From NCBI RefSeq assembly GCF_009765965.1, contig NZ_LMUL01000014.1, forward strand, positions 582,815 to 646,814: DNA of 64,000 nt, written 5' to 3'. The notes beneath the pieces were generated by a model. That model was not told the origin of the DNA. It did not search any database and was given only the letters and a program-made list of their open reading frames with translations. Position 1 is the stretch's first letter, and the number at the start of each line of letters is the position of its first letter. This DNA comes from Caulobacter sp. S45 (lineage in GTDB: Bacteria; Pseudomonadota; Alphaproteobacteria; Caulobacterales; Caulobacteraceae). Both the position numbers and the translations under genes were made by a program. This document shows, piece after piece, positions 35,710 through 44,405 of the stretch.

Positions 35710-37275
35710 GTGGAAGACCCCGGGAGCGCTAAGCCGTTGAGCGTGAAGCCAGAAGCCTCCGCCTTCGCCGAAGCCTATGGCCGGGGCGAGGCCCAGGTGG
35801 TCTGGACCCGTCTGATCGACGACCTGGAGACGCCGGTCTCCGCCTACCTGAAGATCGGCCTGGGCAAGCCCTTCGCCTTCATGTTCGAATCGGTGGAGGG
35901 CGGCGCCTGGCGCGGCCGGTATTCGATCATCACCCTCAAGCCGGACCTGGTCTGGCGCTGCTACGGCGACCGCGCCGAGATCGCCCGCGACGGCGGGATC
36001 GAGGCCGGCGACTATCAGCCGGAACCTAAGCCCGCCTTGGAGTCCCTGCGCCGCCTGGTGGAGACCTCGCGCATCGAGCTGCCGAGCGAGCTGCCGCCCA
36101 TGGCGGCGGGCCTGTTCGGGGCGCTCGGCTACGACATGATCCGCCTAGCCGAACCGCTGGGTCCGGCCAAGACCGATGCGCTGGGCCTGCCCGACGCGGT
36201 GATGACCCGCCCCTCGATCGTGGCGGTGTTCGATTCGGTGGCCCAGGAGATCGTGCTGGTCACCTCCGTGCGCCCTTCGGCCGAGTCGGCGGAGACCGCC
36301 TACGCCGCAGCCCTCGAGCGTCTGGCCGAGGCCGAGGCCGAGTTGGCGCGTCCCCTGGATCGCAATCGCGCCGCCCGCAAGTCGCAGCCCACCGCCGTCC
36401 AGACACCGCTGACCTCGCCGATCACCCGCGGGGCCTATCGCGACATCGTCGAGCGGGCGAAACGCTACATCGAGGCGGGCGACATCTTCCAGGTGGTGCC
36501 AAGCCAGCGGTTCCGCGCGCCCTTCACCCTCTCGCCGTTCGCCTGTTACCGGGCGCTGCGACGGCTCAACCCGTCGCCCTTCATGTTCTACCTGGACTTC
36601 GGCACGTTCCAACTCGCCGGCTCCAGTCCCGAAATCCTGGTGCGGCTGCGCGACGGCAAGGTCACCATCCGCCCCATCGCCGGCACCCGGCCCCGCGGCG
36701 CGACGCCCGAGCAGGACCTCGCGCTGGAAAAGGAGCTGCTGGCCGATCCCAAGGAGCGCGCCGAGCACCTGATGCTGCTGGATCTCGGCCGCAACGATGT
36801 CGGCCGCGCGGTGAAGCTGGGCGACACCGCCGGCGCCCCATCCCGATCTACCGAGCCCCGTGTACGCGTGACCGAAAGCTTCTCCATCGAGCGCTACAGC
36901 CACGTCATGCACATCGTCTCCAATGTGGAGGGCGACGCTCCCCGCGACCTGGACCCCGTCGACGTGCTGCTCACCGCCCTGCCCGCCGGCACCCTGTCAG
37001 GCGCGCCCAAGGTGCGGGCGATGCAGATCATCGACGAGTTGGAGACGGAAAAGCGCGGCATGACCTATGCCGGCGCCGCGGGCTACATCTCGGTCATGGG
37101 CGAGGTGGACACCTGCATCCTGCTGCGCACGGCGCTGTTCAAGGACGCGACCATGTACGTCCAGGCCGGCGGCGGGGTGGTGGCGGATTCCGATCCCGAC
37201 GCCGAGTACGAAGAAACCCTGCACAAGTCCGGCGCCCTGCGCCGGGCGGCGGAGGAAGCCTGGCGGTTCGCCTGA
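35710..37275 (+). CDS. trpE: Anthranilate synthase component I
   Basis: The 521-residue product carries the N-terminal regulatory motif FLFES-like FAFMFESVEGG and the chorismate-binding core: FQVVPSQRF, NPSPFMFYLDF, SPEILVRLRDG, IAGTRPRG, LDLGRNDVGR and the closing TYAGAAGYISVMGEVD. With TrpG glutamine amidotransferase it makes anthranilate from chorismate. The GTG start abuts the PpiD stop codon. trpG lies 403 bases downstream, separated by a small antisense gene, so the trp genes are not one tight operon. No obvious tryptophan-codon leader peptide is seen. Confidence 0.97.
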   Translation: MEDPGSAKPLSVKPEASAFAEAYGRGEAQVVWTRLIDDLETPVSAYLKIGLGKPFAFMFESVEGGAWRGRYSIITLKPDLVWRCYGDRAEIARDGGIEAGDYQPEPKPALESLRRLVETSRIELPSELPPMAAGLFGALGYDMIRLAEPLGPAKTDALGLPDAVMTRPSIVAVFDSVAQEIVLVTSVRPSAESAETAYAAALERLAEAEAELARPLDRNRAARKSQPTAVQTPLTSPITRGAYRDIVERAKRYIEAGDIFQVVPSQRFRAPFTLSPFACYRALRRLNPSPFMFYLDFGTFQLAGSSPEILVRLRDGKVTIRPIAGTRPRGATPEQDLALEKELLADPKERAEHLMLLDLGRNDVGRAVKLGDTAGAPSRSTEPRVRVTESFSIERYSHVMHIVSNVEGDAPRDLDPVDVLLTALPAGTLSGAPKVRAMQIIDELETEKRGMTYAGAAGYISVMGEVDTCILLRTALFKDATMYVQAGGGVVADSDPDAEYEETLHKSGALRRAAEEAWRFA

Positions 37276-37323
37276 GCTGAAGTGCAAGCGGCCCGGGAAG
37301 CGCTCGAGTCCGGCGGACCGAGC

Positions 37324-37518
37324 CTAGCCTTGGCTGTGAAGCACCGAAGCCGACGTCGCCGGGGTCCGTTCGAGGCCCGGCGGCGGTCCCAGGATCACCG
37401 AGGCGGCCAGCGCGAGCGCGCTGATGGCGGCGAGGCCGGCGGCGGCGAGCAAGGGCACGATACGCTCGCGCCGCTCAGGGGCGATCAGTTTGGCGCGAGC
37501 TTCATCTAGTGAGGGCAT
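37324..37518 (-). CDS. Small membrane-anchored protein antisense within the trp region
   Basis: The 64-residue product from ATG 37518 begins MPSLDEARAKLIAPERRERI, followed by one membrane segment of about 22 residues (VPLLAAAGLAAISALALAAS) and a short tail. An upstream ATG at 37551 would add 11 residues without a ribosome binding site. It lies on the opposite strand between trpE and trpG. The GAAG before ATG 37518 and the sensible single-pass topology support a real gene. No family recognised. Confidence 0.55.
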   Translation of the reverse strand: MPSLDEARAKLIAPERRERIVPLLAAAGLAAISALALAASVILGPPPGLERTPATSASVLHSQG

Positions 37519-37678
37519 CGTCTTCACAGTGCGATTCGGCGTACTCAGCATAGCGCTTAAGAACGCCGAGCGAGGTTAACGAGGCGTGTCTCACCGCGAA
37601 GCTGAGCCACCGGGCTTTCACCGCGACCGTTCACCGCTTAAGACCCTCCAGCCGCCCTCGGAGCACCAACAGGCTACC

Positions 37679-38272
37679 ATGATCCTGGTGATCGATAACT
37701 ACGACAGCTTCACCTACAACCTCGTGCACTATCTCGAGGAGCTGGGAGCGGAAACCGTCGTGCGCCGCAACGACGCCCTCTCCGTCGAGGAAGCGCTCGA
37801 AATGCGCCCGGACGCGGTGCTGCTGTCTCCCGGTCCCTGCACGCCCAATGAAGCGGGCCTATGCCTGCCCTTGCTGGCCGCAGCGCCGGACGACCTGCCG
37901 ATCCTGGGCGTCTGCCTCGGCCACCAGGCCATCGGCCAGGCCTTCGGCGGCAAGGTGATCCGGGCCAAACAGCTGATGCACGGCAAGACCAGCCCGATCC
38001 GCCACCGGGGCGAAGGCGTGTTCGAGGGCCTGGCGGACGGCTTCACCGCCACCCGTTACCACAGCCTGGCCGTGGAGCCGGAAAGCCTGCCCAACACGCT
38101 GCACGTCACCGCCTGGACCGAAGACGGCGAAATCATGGGCGTGCGGCACGCCTATCGCCCGATCCAGGGCGTGCAGTTCCACCCCGAATCGATCGCCACC
38201 GAAGGCGGCCATCGCCTGCTGGCCAACTTCCTCACCTCGGCCGGCGTCAAGGTTTCCAAGGTTCCGGCCTGA
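37679..38272 (+). CDS. trpG: Anthranilate synthase component II (glutamine amidotransferase)
   Basis: The 197-residue product begins [20 protein letters not shown], the class I amidotransferase opening. It has the oxyanion-hole motif [12 protein letters not shown], nucleophile Cys in [13 protein letters not shown], and His/Glu in [14 protein letters not shown]. It supplies ammonia to TrpE. The ATG at 37679 is the conserved start, with only CAGG as a weak ribosome site. Its stop overlaps the trpD start by one base (TGATG), so trpG, trpD and trpC form one translationally coupled unit. Confidence 0.97.
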   Translation: MILVIDNYDSFTYNLVHYLEELGAETVVRRNDALSVEEALEMRPDAVLLSPGPCTPNEAGLCLPLLAAAPDDLPILGVCLGHQAIGQAFGGKVIRAKQLMHGKTSPIRHRGEGVFEGLADGFTATRYHSLAVEPESLPNTLHVTAWTEDGEIMGVRHAYRPIQGVQFHPESIATEGGHRLLANFLTSAGVKVSKVPA

Positions 38273-39306
38273 TGTCTGAGGCGTTCCGGCCCCTGCTGGC
38301 GCGGCTGGCCGATGGGGCGACCCTATCGGAGCAGGATGCGGAGCTGTTCTTCACCGCCTGCCTGCGCGGCGAGCCGACGCCCGCCCAGGTCGCCGCCGCC
38401 GTCACCGCCATGCGCATGCGCGGCGAAACGGTGGGCGAGATCACCGCCTGCGCCCGCGCCATGCGCCGCTCCGCCACCATGCTCGAACACGGCTATCAGG
38501 TGATCGACACCTGCGGCACGGGCGGGGATGGGAGCCACACCTACAACATCTCCACCGCCGCCGCCTTCGTGGCCGCCGGCGGGGGGCTGAAGGTGGCCAA
38601 GCACGGCACCCGCGCCCTGTCCTCGCGCTCGGGTTCCTCCGACGTGTTGGGCGCGCTGGGGGTCAATATCGCCGCCACCGCCGACCAGTCCCGCCTGGCG
38701 CTGGAGCAGGCCGGTATCTGCTTCCTGTTCGCCCCCGCCCACCACGGGGCCATGCGCCACGTCATGCCCGTGCGCCAGGAGCTGGGCTTCCGCACCGTGT
38801 TCAACCTGCTCGGCCCCCTGTCCAATCCGGCGGGCGCGCAACGGCAGGTGCTGGGCGTCTACGATCCCCGCCTGACCGAGCCGCTGGCTCGGGTGCTGGG
38901 CGCGCTCGGCAGCGAGCGGGCCTGGGTGGTGCACGGATCGGGCCTGGACGAGCTGACGACCACCGGCACGAGCCAGGTGGTGGAGTGGCGCGATGGCGGC
39001 GTGCGCCTGTTCAACATCACCCCAGAAGCCGTGGGCCTCAAGCGGGCCAGCCTGGACGACCTGCGCGGCGGCGACCCGATGGAGAACGCCCGCGCCCTGT
39101 CCGCCCTGCTGGACGGCCGCCCCGGCCCCTATCGCGACGTGACGCTGTTGAACGCGGCGGCGGCCTTCCTCGTCGCCGAACGGGTGGAGACACTGGAGGA
39201 CGGCATCATGCTGGCCGCCCAGGCGATCGACGACGGCCGCGCCCGCGCCGCCCTGGACACGCTGGTCCGCCTCACCAACGCTTCGCCCGAGACAACCCAC
39301 GCATGA
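38272..39306 (+). CDS. trpD: Anthranilate phosphoribosyltransferase
   Basis: The 344-residue product begins [20 protein letters not shown]. The PRPP-binding motif is [20 protein letters not shown], followed by [20 protein letters not shown] and [20 protein letters not shown]. It transfers phosphoribose to anthranilate in step 2 of tryptophan synthesis. It is coupled to trpG by a one-base overlap and to trpC by a four-base ATGA overlap. The amidotransferase is separate, so this is not a TrpGD fusion. Confidence 0.97.
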   Translation: MSEAFRPLLARLADGATLSEQDAELFFTACLRGEPTPAQVAAAVTAMRMRGETVGEITACARAMRRSATMLEHGYQVIDTCGTGGDGSHTYNISTAAAFVAAGGGLKVAKHGTRALSSRSGSSDVLGALGVNIAATADQSRLALEQAGICFLFAPAHHGAMRHVMPVRQELGFRTVFNLLGPLSNPAGAQRQVLGVYDPRLTEPLARVLGALGSERAWVVHGSGLDELTTTGTSQVVEWRDGGVRLFNITPEAVGLKRASLDDLRGGDPMENARALSALLDGRPGPYRDVTLLNAAAAFLVAERVETLEDGIMLAAQAIDDGRARAALDTLVRLTNASPETTHA

Positions 39307-40088
39307 CCGACGTCCTGTCCCGGATCGCCGACTACAAGCGGAGCGACGTGGCCGAGCGCAAGCGCGCGCGGTCCCAGGCCGATGTGGACGCCGCCGCCAA
39401 GGCCGCTTCGGCGCCGCGCGGCTTCGCCAAGGCCCTGACCGACGCGCTCCACCTCGCCCTGATCGCCGAGATCAAGAAGGCCAGCCCATCCAAGGGCCTG
39501 ATCCGCGCCGACTTCGACCCGCCGGCCCTGGCGCAAGCCTACGCCGAGGGCGGCGCCAGCTGCCTGTCGGTGCTGACCGACGGGCCAAGCTTCCAGGGGG
39601 CTGACAGCTATCTGCAGCAGGCGCGGGCGGCGACGACCCTGCCGGTGCTGCGCAAGGACTTCCTGGTCGATCCATGGCAGGTGGCGGAAAGCCGGGCGCT
39701 CGGCGCGGACGCGATCCTGGTGATCCTGGCCATGGTGGACGACGCCCTGGCCGCCGACCTCCTGGCCGAAGCGGCGCGGTTCGGCATGGACGCCCTGGTG
39801 GAGATCCATGACGAGGCCGAGATGACCCGCGCCGCCCGACTCGGCGCCCATCTGCTCGGGGTCAACAATCGGGACCTGCGCACCTTCGTCACCGATCTGG
39901 CGGTGACTGAGCGGCTGGCCCCTCTGGCGCCCCAGGGGGCTCTGCTGGTGGCGGAAAGCGGCATCTTCACCCACGCCGACGCGACGCGCCTGCAAGGGGC
40001 CGGCGCCAAGGCGATGCTGGTGGGGGAAAGCCTGATGCGCCAGGCGGACGTCGCCGCCGCGACACGCGCCCTGCTAGGTCGCGTCTGA
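39303..40088 (+). CDS. trpC: Indole-3-glycerol phosphate synthase
   Basis: The 261-residue TIM barrel has [19 protein letters not shown] near the N-terminus (catalytic Lys), [39 protein letters not shown] and [13 protein letters not shown]. These match all TrpC signature strands. It makes indole-3-glycerol phosphate. It is mono-functional, with no fused TrpF. It ends the trpGDC unit and is convergent with tRNA-Leu 28 bases away. Confidence 0.97.
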   Translation: MTDVLSRIADYKRSDVAERKRARSQADVDAAAKAASAPRGFAKALTDALHLALIAEIKKASPSKGLIRADFDPPALAQAYAEGGASCLSVLTDGPSFQGADSYLQQARAATTLPVLRKDFLVDPWQVAESRALGADAILVILAMVDDALAADLLAEAARFGMDALVEIHDEAEMTRAARLGAHLLGVNNRDLRTFVTDLAVTERLAPLAPQGALLVAESGIFTHADATRLQGAGAKAMLVGESLMRQADVAAATRALLGRV

Positions 40089-40115
40089 AGCGTCGGTTTT
40101 CAAATCGAATGAAGG

Positions 40116-40200
40116 TGGTGCGGGCGGTCGGGGTCGAACCGACACTCCTTGCGGAACCGGATTTTGAGTCCGGCGCGTCTACCAATTCCACCACGCCCGC
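40116..40200 (-). tRNA. tRNA-Leu (CAA)
   Basis: An 85-base class II tRNA with encoded CCA. The acceptor stem GCGGGCG pairs with CGCCCGC, with discriminator A. The anticodon loop CTCAAAA contains CAA. A long variable arm and the T-arm GTCGGTTCGACCCCGAC are present. It decodes the UUG leucine codon. Confidence 0.97.
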
Positions 40201-40287
40201 GATCCGATCGGACAGCTTCAAAGAGGCGTTCCGACAGGTCGCGCTAGATGCCACAGGAGGTGGGCGCGGGTCCAGCCTCTAGCGAAA

Positions 40288-40315
40288 CGGCGCAGCGAGA
40301 GAACCCGCTGCGCCG
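40288..40315 (-). terminator. Hairpin terminator downstream of the PsiF-repeat gene
   Basis: The perfect 10-base arms CGGCGCAGCG and CGCTGCGCCG enclose an 8-base loop, 20 bases past the stop of the minus-strand gene. On that strand the hairpin is followed by TTTCGCT, a short U-rich run. Confidence 0.7.
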
Positions 40316-40334
40316 AAGCTCAACCTAAGACCTC

Positions 40335-40634
40335 TTAGTGGCCCTTCATGCAGCTCGAGCGGAACTTCTTGCGGTCGTTGCCGTGCAGGCCCTTGGCGTC
40401 GGCCTGCTTGGAGCAGTCCAGCGAAACCGCGGTGCGGGGCTTGCCGTCGTGGGTCGTGGCCGTCGACGAGGTGTGCGTGGACTTGACGCCACCGAAGAGC
40501 GGCTTGGATGCCGGCTTCGCAACTGGCGCGGGCGCAGCTGCGGCGGCCGGCTTGGGCTTGGGTTTGAACAACTGGGCGTTGGCGCCGGTGGCCAGCATGG
40601 CCGTGGCGGCGGCGATCACGAGTAGAGCGCGCAT
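40335..40634 (-). CDS. Secreted PsiF-repeat protein
   Basis: The 99-residue product has a signal peptide ending ATGANAQ and a Lys/Pro/Ala-rich linker (KPKPKPAAAAAPAPVAKP). One C-terminal PsiF repeat carries two Cys: SLDCSKQADAKGLHGNDRKK, then FRSSCMKGH. PsiF repeats were named after a phosphate-starvation-inducible E. coli protein and their function is unknown. E. coli PsiF has two repeats and this has one. The gene has its own terminator and a promoter region shared with nothing upstream on the same strand. Confidence 0.8.
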   Translation of the reverse strand: MRALLVIAAATAMLATGANAQLFKPKPKPAAAAAPAPVAKPASKPLFGGVKSTHTSSTATTHDGKPRTAVSLDCSKQADAKGLHGNDRKKFRSSCMKGH

Positions 40635-40715
40635 CTCAGTCCCCCCTCAATAGGATGGAACGATCTTAACCGCAGGGAGGGAGGCTAATGCAAGCCCCCT
40701 CCCCGCAGTTGACGA

Positions 40716-41615
40716 TCAATAGCGGCGGTAGTGATGGCGGGCGTACCAGCTATGGTACGGATAAGGCCGGTACAGCCAACGACCACCGTAGAAGTACCAA
40801 GGGTTGTACTCCGGAGGCGCCGCATAGAGCACCGGGCCGCCATAGGCGAAGCCCGGCGCACCGCCACGGACCACGAAGCCCGGAGGACAACCGGGGCTGG
40901 TGGCGCCGCCGCTGTTCGCCGCGACTGCACCGCCCAGGATGGCGCCGCCCGCGGCCCCGGCCAGGGCGCCGGTGCCACGGCTGTGACGTCCGGCCAGACC
41001 CGAGCCCAGCAGTGCGCCAAGCGCGCCGCCGACGATGGCGCCGCCCGCGACGTTGCCGCCGGACTTCACGCAGTTCTGGGTCGCCCAGTCTTGAGCAGCG
41101 GCGGCGTATTGCTGGTCCTGGGCCGGGTCGTTCTGGGCGTCAGGCGCATTGGGATCGTAGCCGGGCGGCGGCGGAGGCGCGCCCTGGTCGCCACCATAGC
41201 CCGGAGGCGGTCCTTGGTCGCCGGGTTGGCCATAGCCTTGCTGGCCATAGCCCTGCGGTGGCGGCGGGGGTTGCTGGCCGTACCCCTGCTGATCGTAGCC
41301 TTGCGGCGGAGGCGGCGGCTGCTGGCCGTAGCCCTGCTGCCCATATCCTTGTTGAGCGTAGCCTTGCTGGCCGTACTGAGCCTGCTGGCCATAACCCGGA
41401 GGCGGTTGCTGCTGACCATAGCCGGGAGGCGGTGGCCCGCCGTCCTGATCCTGGTCGCCGCCGGGCGGATAGTTGTTCTGCGGCGGCTGGCCCTGGCCGG
41501 GATAGCCATAGGAGGGCTGCTGGGCGGCCGCCATGCCGCTGGCGAGGGGTGAACCCGCCATGCAGAGCGCGACAGCCAACATCGTCGGTCGTACTAGCGC
41601 GGTGGATAAAGGCAT
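40716..41615 (-). CDS. Secreted Gln/Tyr/Gly/Pro-repeat protein with glycine-zipper segment
   Basis: The 299-residue product starts at ATG 41615 (GGGGA six bases upstream; an upstream in-frame ATG is less likely) with a signal peptide ending GMAAAQQ. Residues of about 25-150 are low complexity, with many GYGQQ and PPPPPQGY units. A conserved-looking region follows ([19 protein letters not shown]). Then comes a glycine zipper ([19 protein letters not shown] and [14 protein letters not shown]), and finally an aromatic-rich tail ([18 protein letters not shown]). Glycine zippers often insert in or anchor at the outer membrane. A surface or envelope role is likely. Repeat number probably varies between strains. 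Confidence 0.8.
   Translation of the reverse strand: MPLSTALVRPTMLAVALCMAGSPLASGMAAAQQPSYGYPGQGQPPQNNYPPGGDQDQDGGPPPPGYGQQQPPPGYGQQAQYGQQGYAQQGYGQQGYGQQPPPPPQGYDQQGYGQQPPPPPQGYGQQGYGQPGDQGPPPGYGGDQGAPPPPPGYDPNAPDAQNDPAQDQQYAAAAQDWATQNCVKSGGNVAGGAIVGGALGALLGSGLAGRHSRGTGALAGAAGGAILGGAVAANSGGATSPGCPPGFVVRGGAPGFAYGGPVLYAAPPEYNPWYFYGGRWLYRPYPYHSWYARHHYRRY
41140..41500 (-). repeat. Coding tandem low-complexity repeats (GYGQQ / PPPPPQGY)
   Basis: Within the preceding secreted protein, short degenerate DNA repeats around CCATAGCCTTGCTGG encode reiterated GYGQQ, and CGGCGG runs encode Pro5 blocks. The units are irregular 12-24 base copies, prone to slippage. Confidence 0.8.
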
Positions 41616-41731
41616 ATGCGTTCCCCATCGATCACGGTTGCAGCTATCGATACGCCGACTAAAGGCTGAACCCAAGCTGACTGTTCCGTTCATCCTCGCG
41701 AGAGCGCCGCCCGAACGGCTCCGGGCGCATG

Positions 41732-43438
41732 TCAGTCATGGGGCGAGAAAGGCTCCGCGGGCGGGTGATCGCCAAGGCGTTTCGGCGGGTCCGAAGGCGC
41801 GGGATCGGCTAGCGGCGTCGTCGGCTGGACGGTGGAGAGGGGCTGGCTGGCGGCTGGCGGCCGGTCGGCCGGGACCATGTCGACGTCGCCGGAAACGACC
41901 GTCGATGGGACTGTCGGCCGTTCGGCGCCCAGGTCCGGCTCGCCCACCATGTCGATGGCGGCGACCAGCGGCTCCCAGGGCGTGGAACCGGCGTGTCGGA
42001 CCTTGTTGAACGACTTGGCCGGGTCGTAGAGCTGCACACCCCGCACCAGGTCCGAAACCTCCAGCCGCCCCATGGCGGCCAGCAGGGCGGCCTCGGCGAC
42101 ATATTCGTCGTGCCGGGCCTGGGCCAGGGAAAGCTGGGCGTTCTCCAGGGTCTGCTGCTGGATCAACACGTCCAGGGTGGTGGACAGCCCCACCCGGTAC
42201 TGTTCGCGCAGCCCCTCGTAGGCCACCTCGGCGGCGCTGACCTGCTGCACGTTGGAGATGACGCTGGCCTTGTCGCCCTGCATGGTGTTCCAGGCCTGGG
42301 CCACCGCCTGAACCATGGAACGACGCGCCCCTTCGATGGCGATGCGGTCCGAGCCGTTCTGCTCGATCGCCTGGCGGATCAGCGAGCTGTTCACCCCGCC
42401 GGTGAAGATCGGCTGGCTGTAGACCAGCGCCCCCGACACCACTCGGTCGAAATCGCGCACGCCGAACGGCGCCAGCGTCCCCTCCGCCCCGAAACTGGCC
42501 TGGGCGGACACGGTCGGCCGGTTGGCGGCCTTGGCGGCGACGATCTTGGAGCGCGAGGCCTGCTCGGTGATCTGGGCCTGCAGCAGCGAGGGGCTTTCCG
42601 CCTCCGCCGCGTCGAAGGCCTGGTCGACCGTCGCCGGCAGGCCGGGGAGCGCAGGCTCGGAAGCGAGCTCGCCAGGGTTCTGGCCAACCACCGCGGTGTA
42701 TTCCGCCCGGCTGATCTGCAACTGGGCCTTGGAGGTGGCCAACAGCGCCTCCGCGGAGGAGAGCTGGGCCTGGCCTTGGGCCACGTCGGTGCGGTTGAGC
42801 TGGCCGACCTGGAACTTGGTCTGGGTCTCGCTCAGCTGATCCCTCAACAGGGCGGCGTTGTCGGTGCGGATCTTCAGAATCTGCTGGTCGCGGCGCACGT
42901 CCTCATAGGCGGTGACGACGTTCTGGACCAGGGTGGTCTCCACCCCGCGCAGTCCCTGGCGTCCGGCCAGCACGGTGGCCTCCGCCGCATCCACGGTCGC
43001 GGCCGTCTTGCCGCCTGTGTACAGGGGCTGGGTCGCGGTGATCTGGCCGTAGCCGTAGTTGTATTCATAGTGGCCGCCCAGCCCGGCGGTGGGGATCGGC
43101 GTCGTGCTGCCGCTGCCGATCGTCGAGGACCCGCTCCCCAGCCCGGTGCTGGAGCCGGTGGAGCCATTGCCGATCGCAGCGGTGCTGAGGCTCTCATGTC
43201 CGAAGTCTGTGCGCGACCAGTAGGCCTGGCCGCCGACGCTGATGCTCGGACGCCAGCCGGCGCGGGCCTGGACATAGGTCTCGTCCAACACCCGCTGCTG
43301 GGCACGCTGCACCAGCAGGGTCGGGTTGGACTGGTAGGCGAGCGCGATGGCGTCGGCCAGGGTCTCCGCCGAGGCGGCGCCGCCGAACAACGCGGTGGAA
43401 ACGGCGGAGGCGCAAACCAACGCGCGACGGCTGAACAT
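41732..43438 (-). CDS. TolC-family outer membrane efflux/secretion protein
   Basis: The 568-residue product has a signal peptide ending GGAASAE, and two OEP repeats each carrying helical hairpins: [20 protein letters not shown], then [21 protein letters not shown], and a mirrored second half with [20 protein letters not shown]. This is the TolC pattern in which the YTGG/FTGG motifs sit before the alpha-barrel helices. A Gly/Ser/Thr-rich insertion lies at about residues 90-115, and a long Pro-rich tail ends EPFSPHD. It should form the outer channel for type I secretion or RND efflux; no inner-membrane partners are adjacent. It follows the Pcm-like gene, a common alphaproteobacterial arrangement. 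Confidence 0.93.
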   Translation of the reverse strand: MFSRRALVCASAVSTALFGGAASAETLADAIALAYQSNPTLLVQRAQQRVLDETYVQARAGWRPSISVGGQAYWSRTDFGHESLSTAAIGNGSTGSSTGLGSGSSTIGSGSTTPIPTAGLGGHYEYNYGYGQITATQPLYTGGKTAATVDAAEATVLAGRQGLRGVETTLVQNVVTAYEDVRRDQQILKIRTDNAALLRDQLSETQTKFQVGQLNRTDVAQGQAQLSSAEALLATSKAQLQISRAEYTAVVGQNPGELASEPALPGLPATVDQAFDAAEAESPSLLQAQITEQASRSKIVAAKAANRPTVSAQASFGAEGTLAPFGVRDFDRVVSGALVYSQPIFTGGVNSSLIRQAIEQNGSDRIAIEGARRSMVQAVAQAWNTMQGDKASVISNVQQVSAAEVAYEGLREQYRVGLSTTLDVLIQQQTLENAQLSLAQARHDEYVAEAALLAAMGRLEVSDLVRGVQLYDPAKSFNKVRHAGSTPWEPLVAAIDMVGEPDLGAERPTVPSTVVSGDVDMVPADRPPAASQPLSTVQPTTPLADPAPSDPPKRLGDHPPAEPFSPHD

Positions 43439-43466
43439 GAGGGCGCCCCAAAACCAAAACCTGGAG

Positions 43467-43483
43467 TGGCGATTAGATCGCCA
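43467..43483. promoter_or_regulatory. Short perfect inverted repeat upstream of tolC
   Basis: TGGCGAT-TAG-ATCGCCA lies 28 bases upstream of the tolC start. Its 7-base arms and 3-base spacer fit either a dimeric operator or a tight mRNA hairpin. Confidence 0.4.
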
Positions 43484-43538
43484 TCCTGGGGGCCCGCCAG
43501 TTAAGCTTTGTTCACGCCGCGCGGACGCGGACGGGAAT

Positions 43539-44180
43539 TCAGAACGCGAAGCCGGGCTGGAGATCGAAACCGGGCAGCATCGGCGGGCTGGCGTCGAACA
43601 CCTCGCGGGTGGACATCAGCCCTTCTTCGCCCCGCAGGAACAGGCGGGCTTTGCCGCCCGGCCCCGTGCGTTCCACCACGCCGAGCCGACCGCCGACCGC
43701 GATCACGTCGAGCCAGGCCTGGGGCGTGCGCGCGACCGCACCCTCGCAGATCGCCACGTCGAAGGTTCCCAGGGCATCGAGCGCCTGCAAGTCGCCGCCG
43801 ACCACCTTGATGCGGGGATCGTCCAGCGCGTCAGTCACGGCGGCGACATCCACGCCCGGCGGCAATAGCAGCGTCGTGGCCAAACCCATCCGCGCCAGCA
43901 CGGCGGCCGCATAGGGGGCCGCGATGGCCAGCGCCGTCTCGCCTTCGACCGGGAAGATCGCCTGCAGCATCTTGGCGGTGTCGCGGACCTGCATCAGCGA
44001 CCAGCCCGGGGCGTACTCCACAGGACCCTCGGCATAGGCCAGGTAGGCCTTGCCTGGCGCACAGAAGCGCTCACGGCGAATCACCCGCATGGCGTCCTGG
44101 ATCGGCAGATCCGTGACGTCGTTGGTGCGGACCTGATTCTCCACCATGTTGACGCGCGCCGTGGTGAAATCGAGCGTCAT
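43539..44180 (-). CDS. Pcm-like (protein-L-isoaspartate methyltransferase family) protein with degenerate SAM motif
   Basis: The 213-residue product begins MTLDFTTARVNMVENQVRTN, the usual start of the alphaproteobacterial Pcm-like family linked to tolC. It also has RERFCAPGKAYLAYAEGP, similar to the Pcm N-terminal substrate segment. The SAM-binding motif I, normally a D/E-x-G-x-G-x-G turn, reads ETALAIAAPYAAAVLARMG at residues 81-99 and lacks the glycines. Later strands (TFDVAICEGAV, LDVIAVGGRLGVV) keep the Rossmann pattern. It may therefore be a non-catalytic relative. It lies 100 bases before tolC on the same strand. Confidence 0.8.
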   Translation of the reverse strand: MTLDFTTARVNMVENQVRTNDVTDLPIQDAMRVIRRERFCAPGKAYLAYAEGPVEYAPGWSLMQVRDTAKMLQAIFPVEGETALAIAAPYAAAVLARMGLATTLLLPPGVDVAAVTDALDDPRIKVVGGDLQALDALGTFDVAICEGAVARTPQAWLDVIAVGGRLGVVERTGPGGKARLFLRGEEGLMSTREVFDASPPMLPGFDLQPGFAF

Positions 44181-44302
44181 CCCCGCCTCGCTAACTTGAA
44201 ACCCGCGGCCTTATAGGTCGCGGCTTAACCGGAACGCAATGCGGGCGAGCTTACCTTGCCCCCGCTTCGACGTTCTGTTAGCGGAGCACACGCGCTCAGC
44301 GC

Positions 44303-44376
44303 GGCCTGGTGGCGGAGAGGCTACGCAGCGGACTGCAAATCCGTGTACCCCGGTTCGATTCCGGGCCAGGCCTCCA
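44303..44376 (+). tRNA. tRNA-Cys (GCA)
   Basis: A 74-base tRNA with encoded CCA. The acceptor GGCCTGG pairs with CCAGGCC, with discriminator T. The anticodon loop CTGCAAA gives GCA. The T-arm is CCCGGTTCGATTCCGGG. The U discriminator matches the known identity element of tRNA-Cys. Confidence 0.97.
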
Positions 44377-44405
44377 ACGCGCTCGTCGGCGCGCCCTCTC
44401 GACCC

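Noticed and set aside
35600-35760. Possible trp attenuator before trpE
   Set aside because: trpE starts immediately after the ppiD stop codon, leaving no leader peptide or terminator/antiterminator.
41140-41500. Repeats considered as a possible CRISPR array
   Set aside because: Units are irregular, in frame and encode GYGQQ/Pro repeats. There are no unique spacers and no cas genes.
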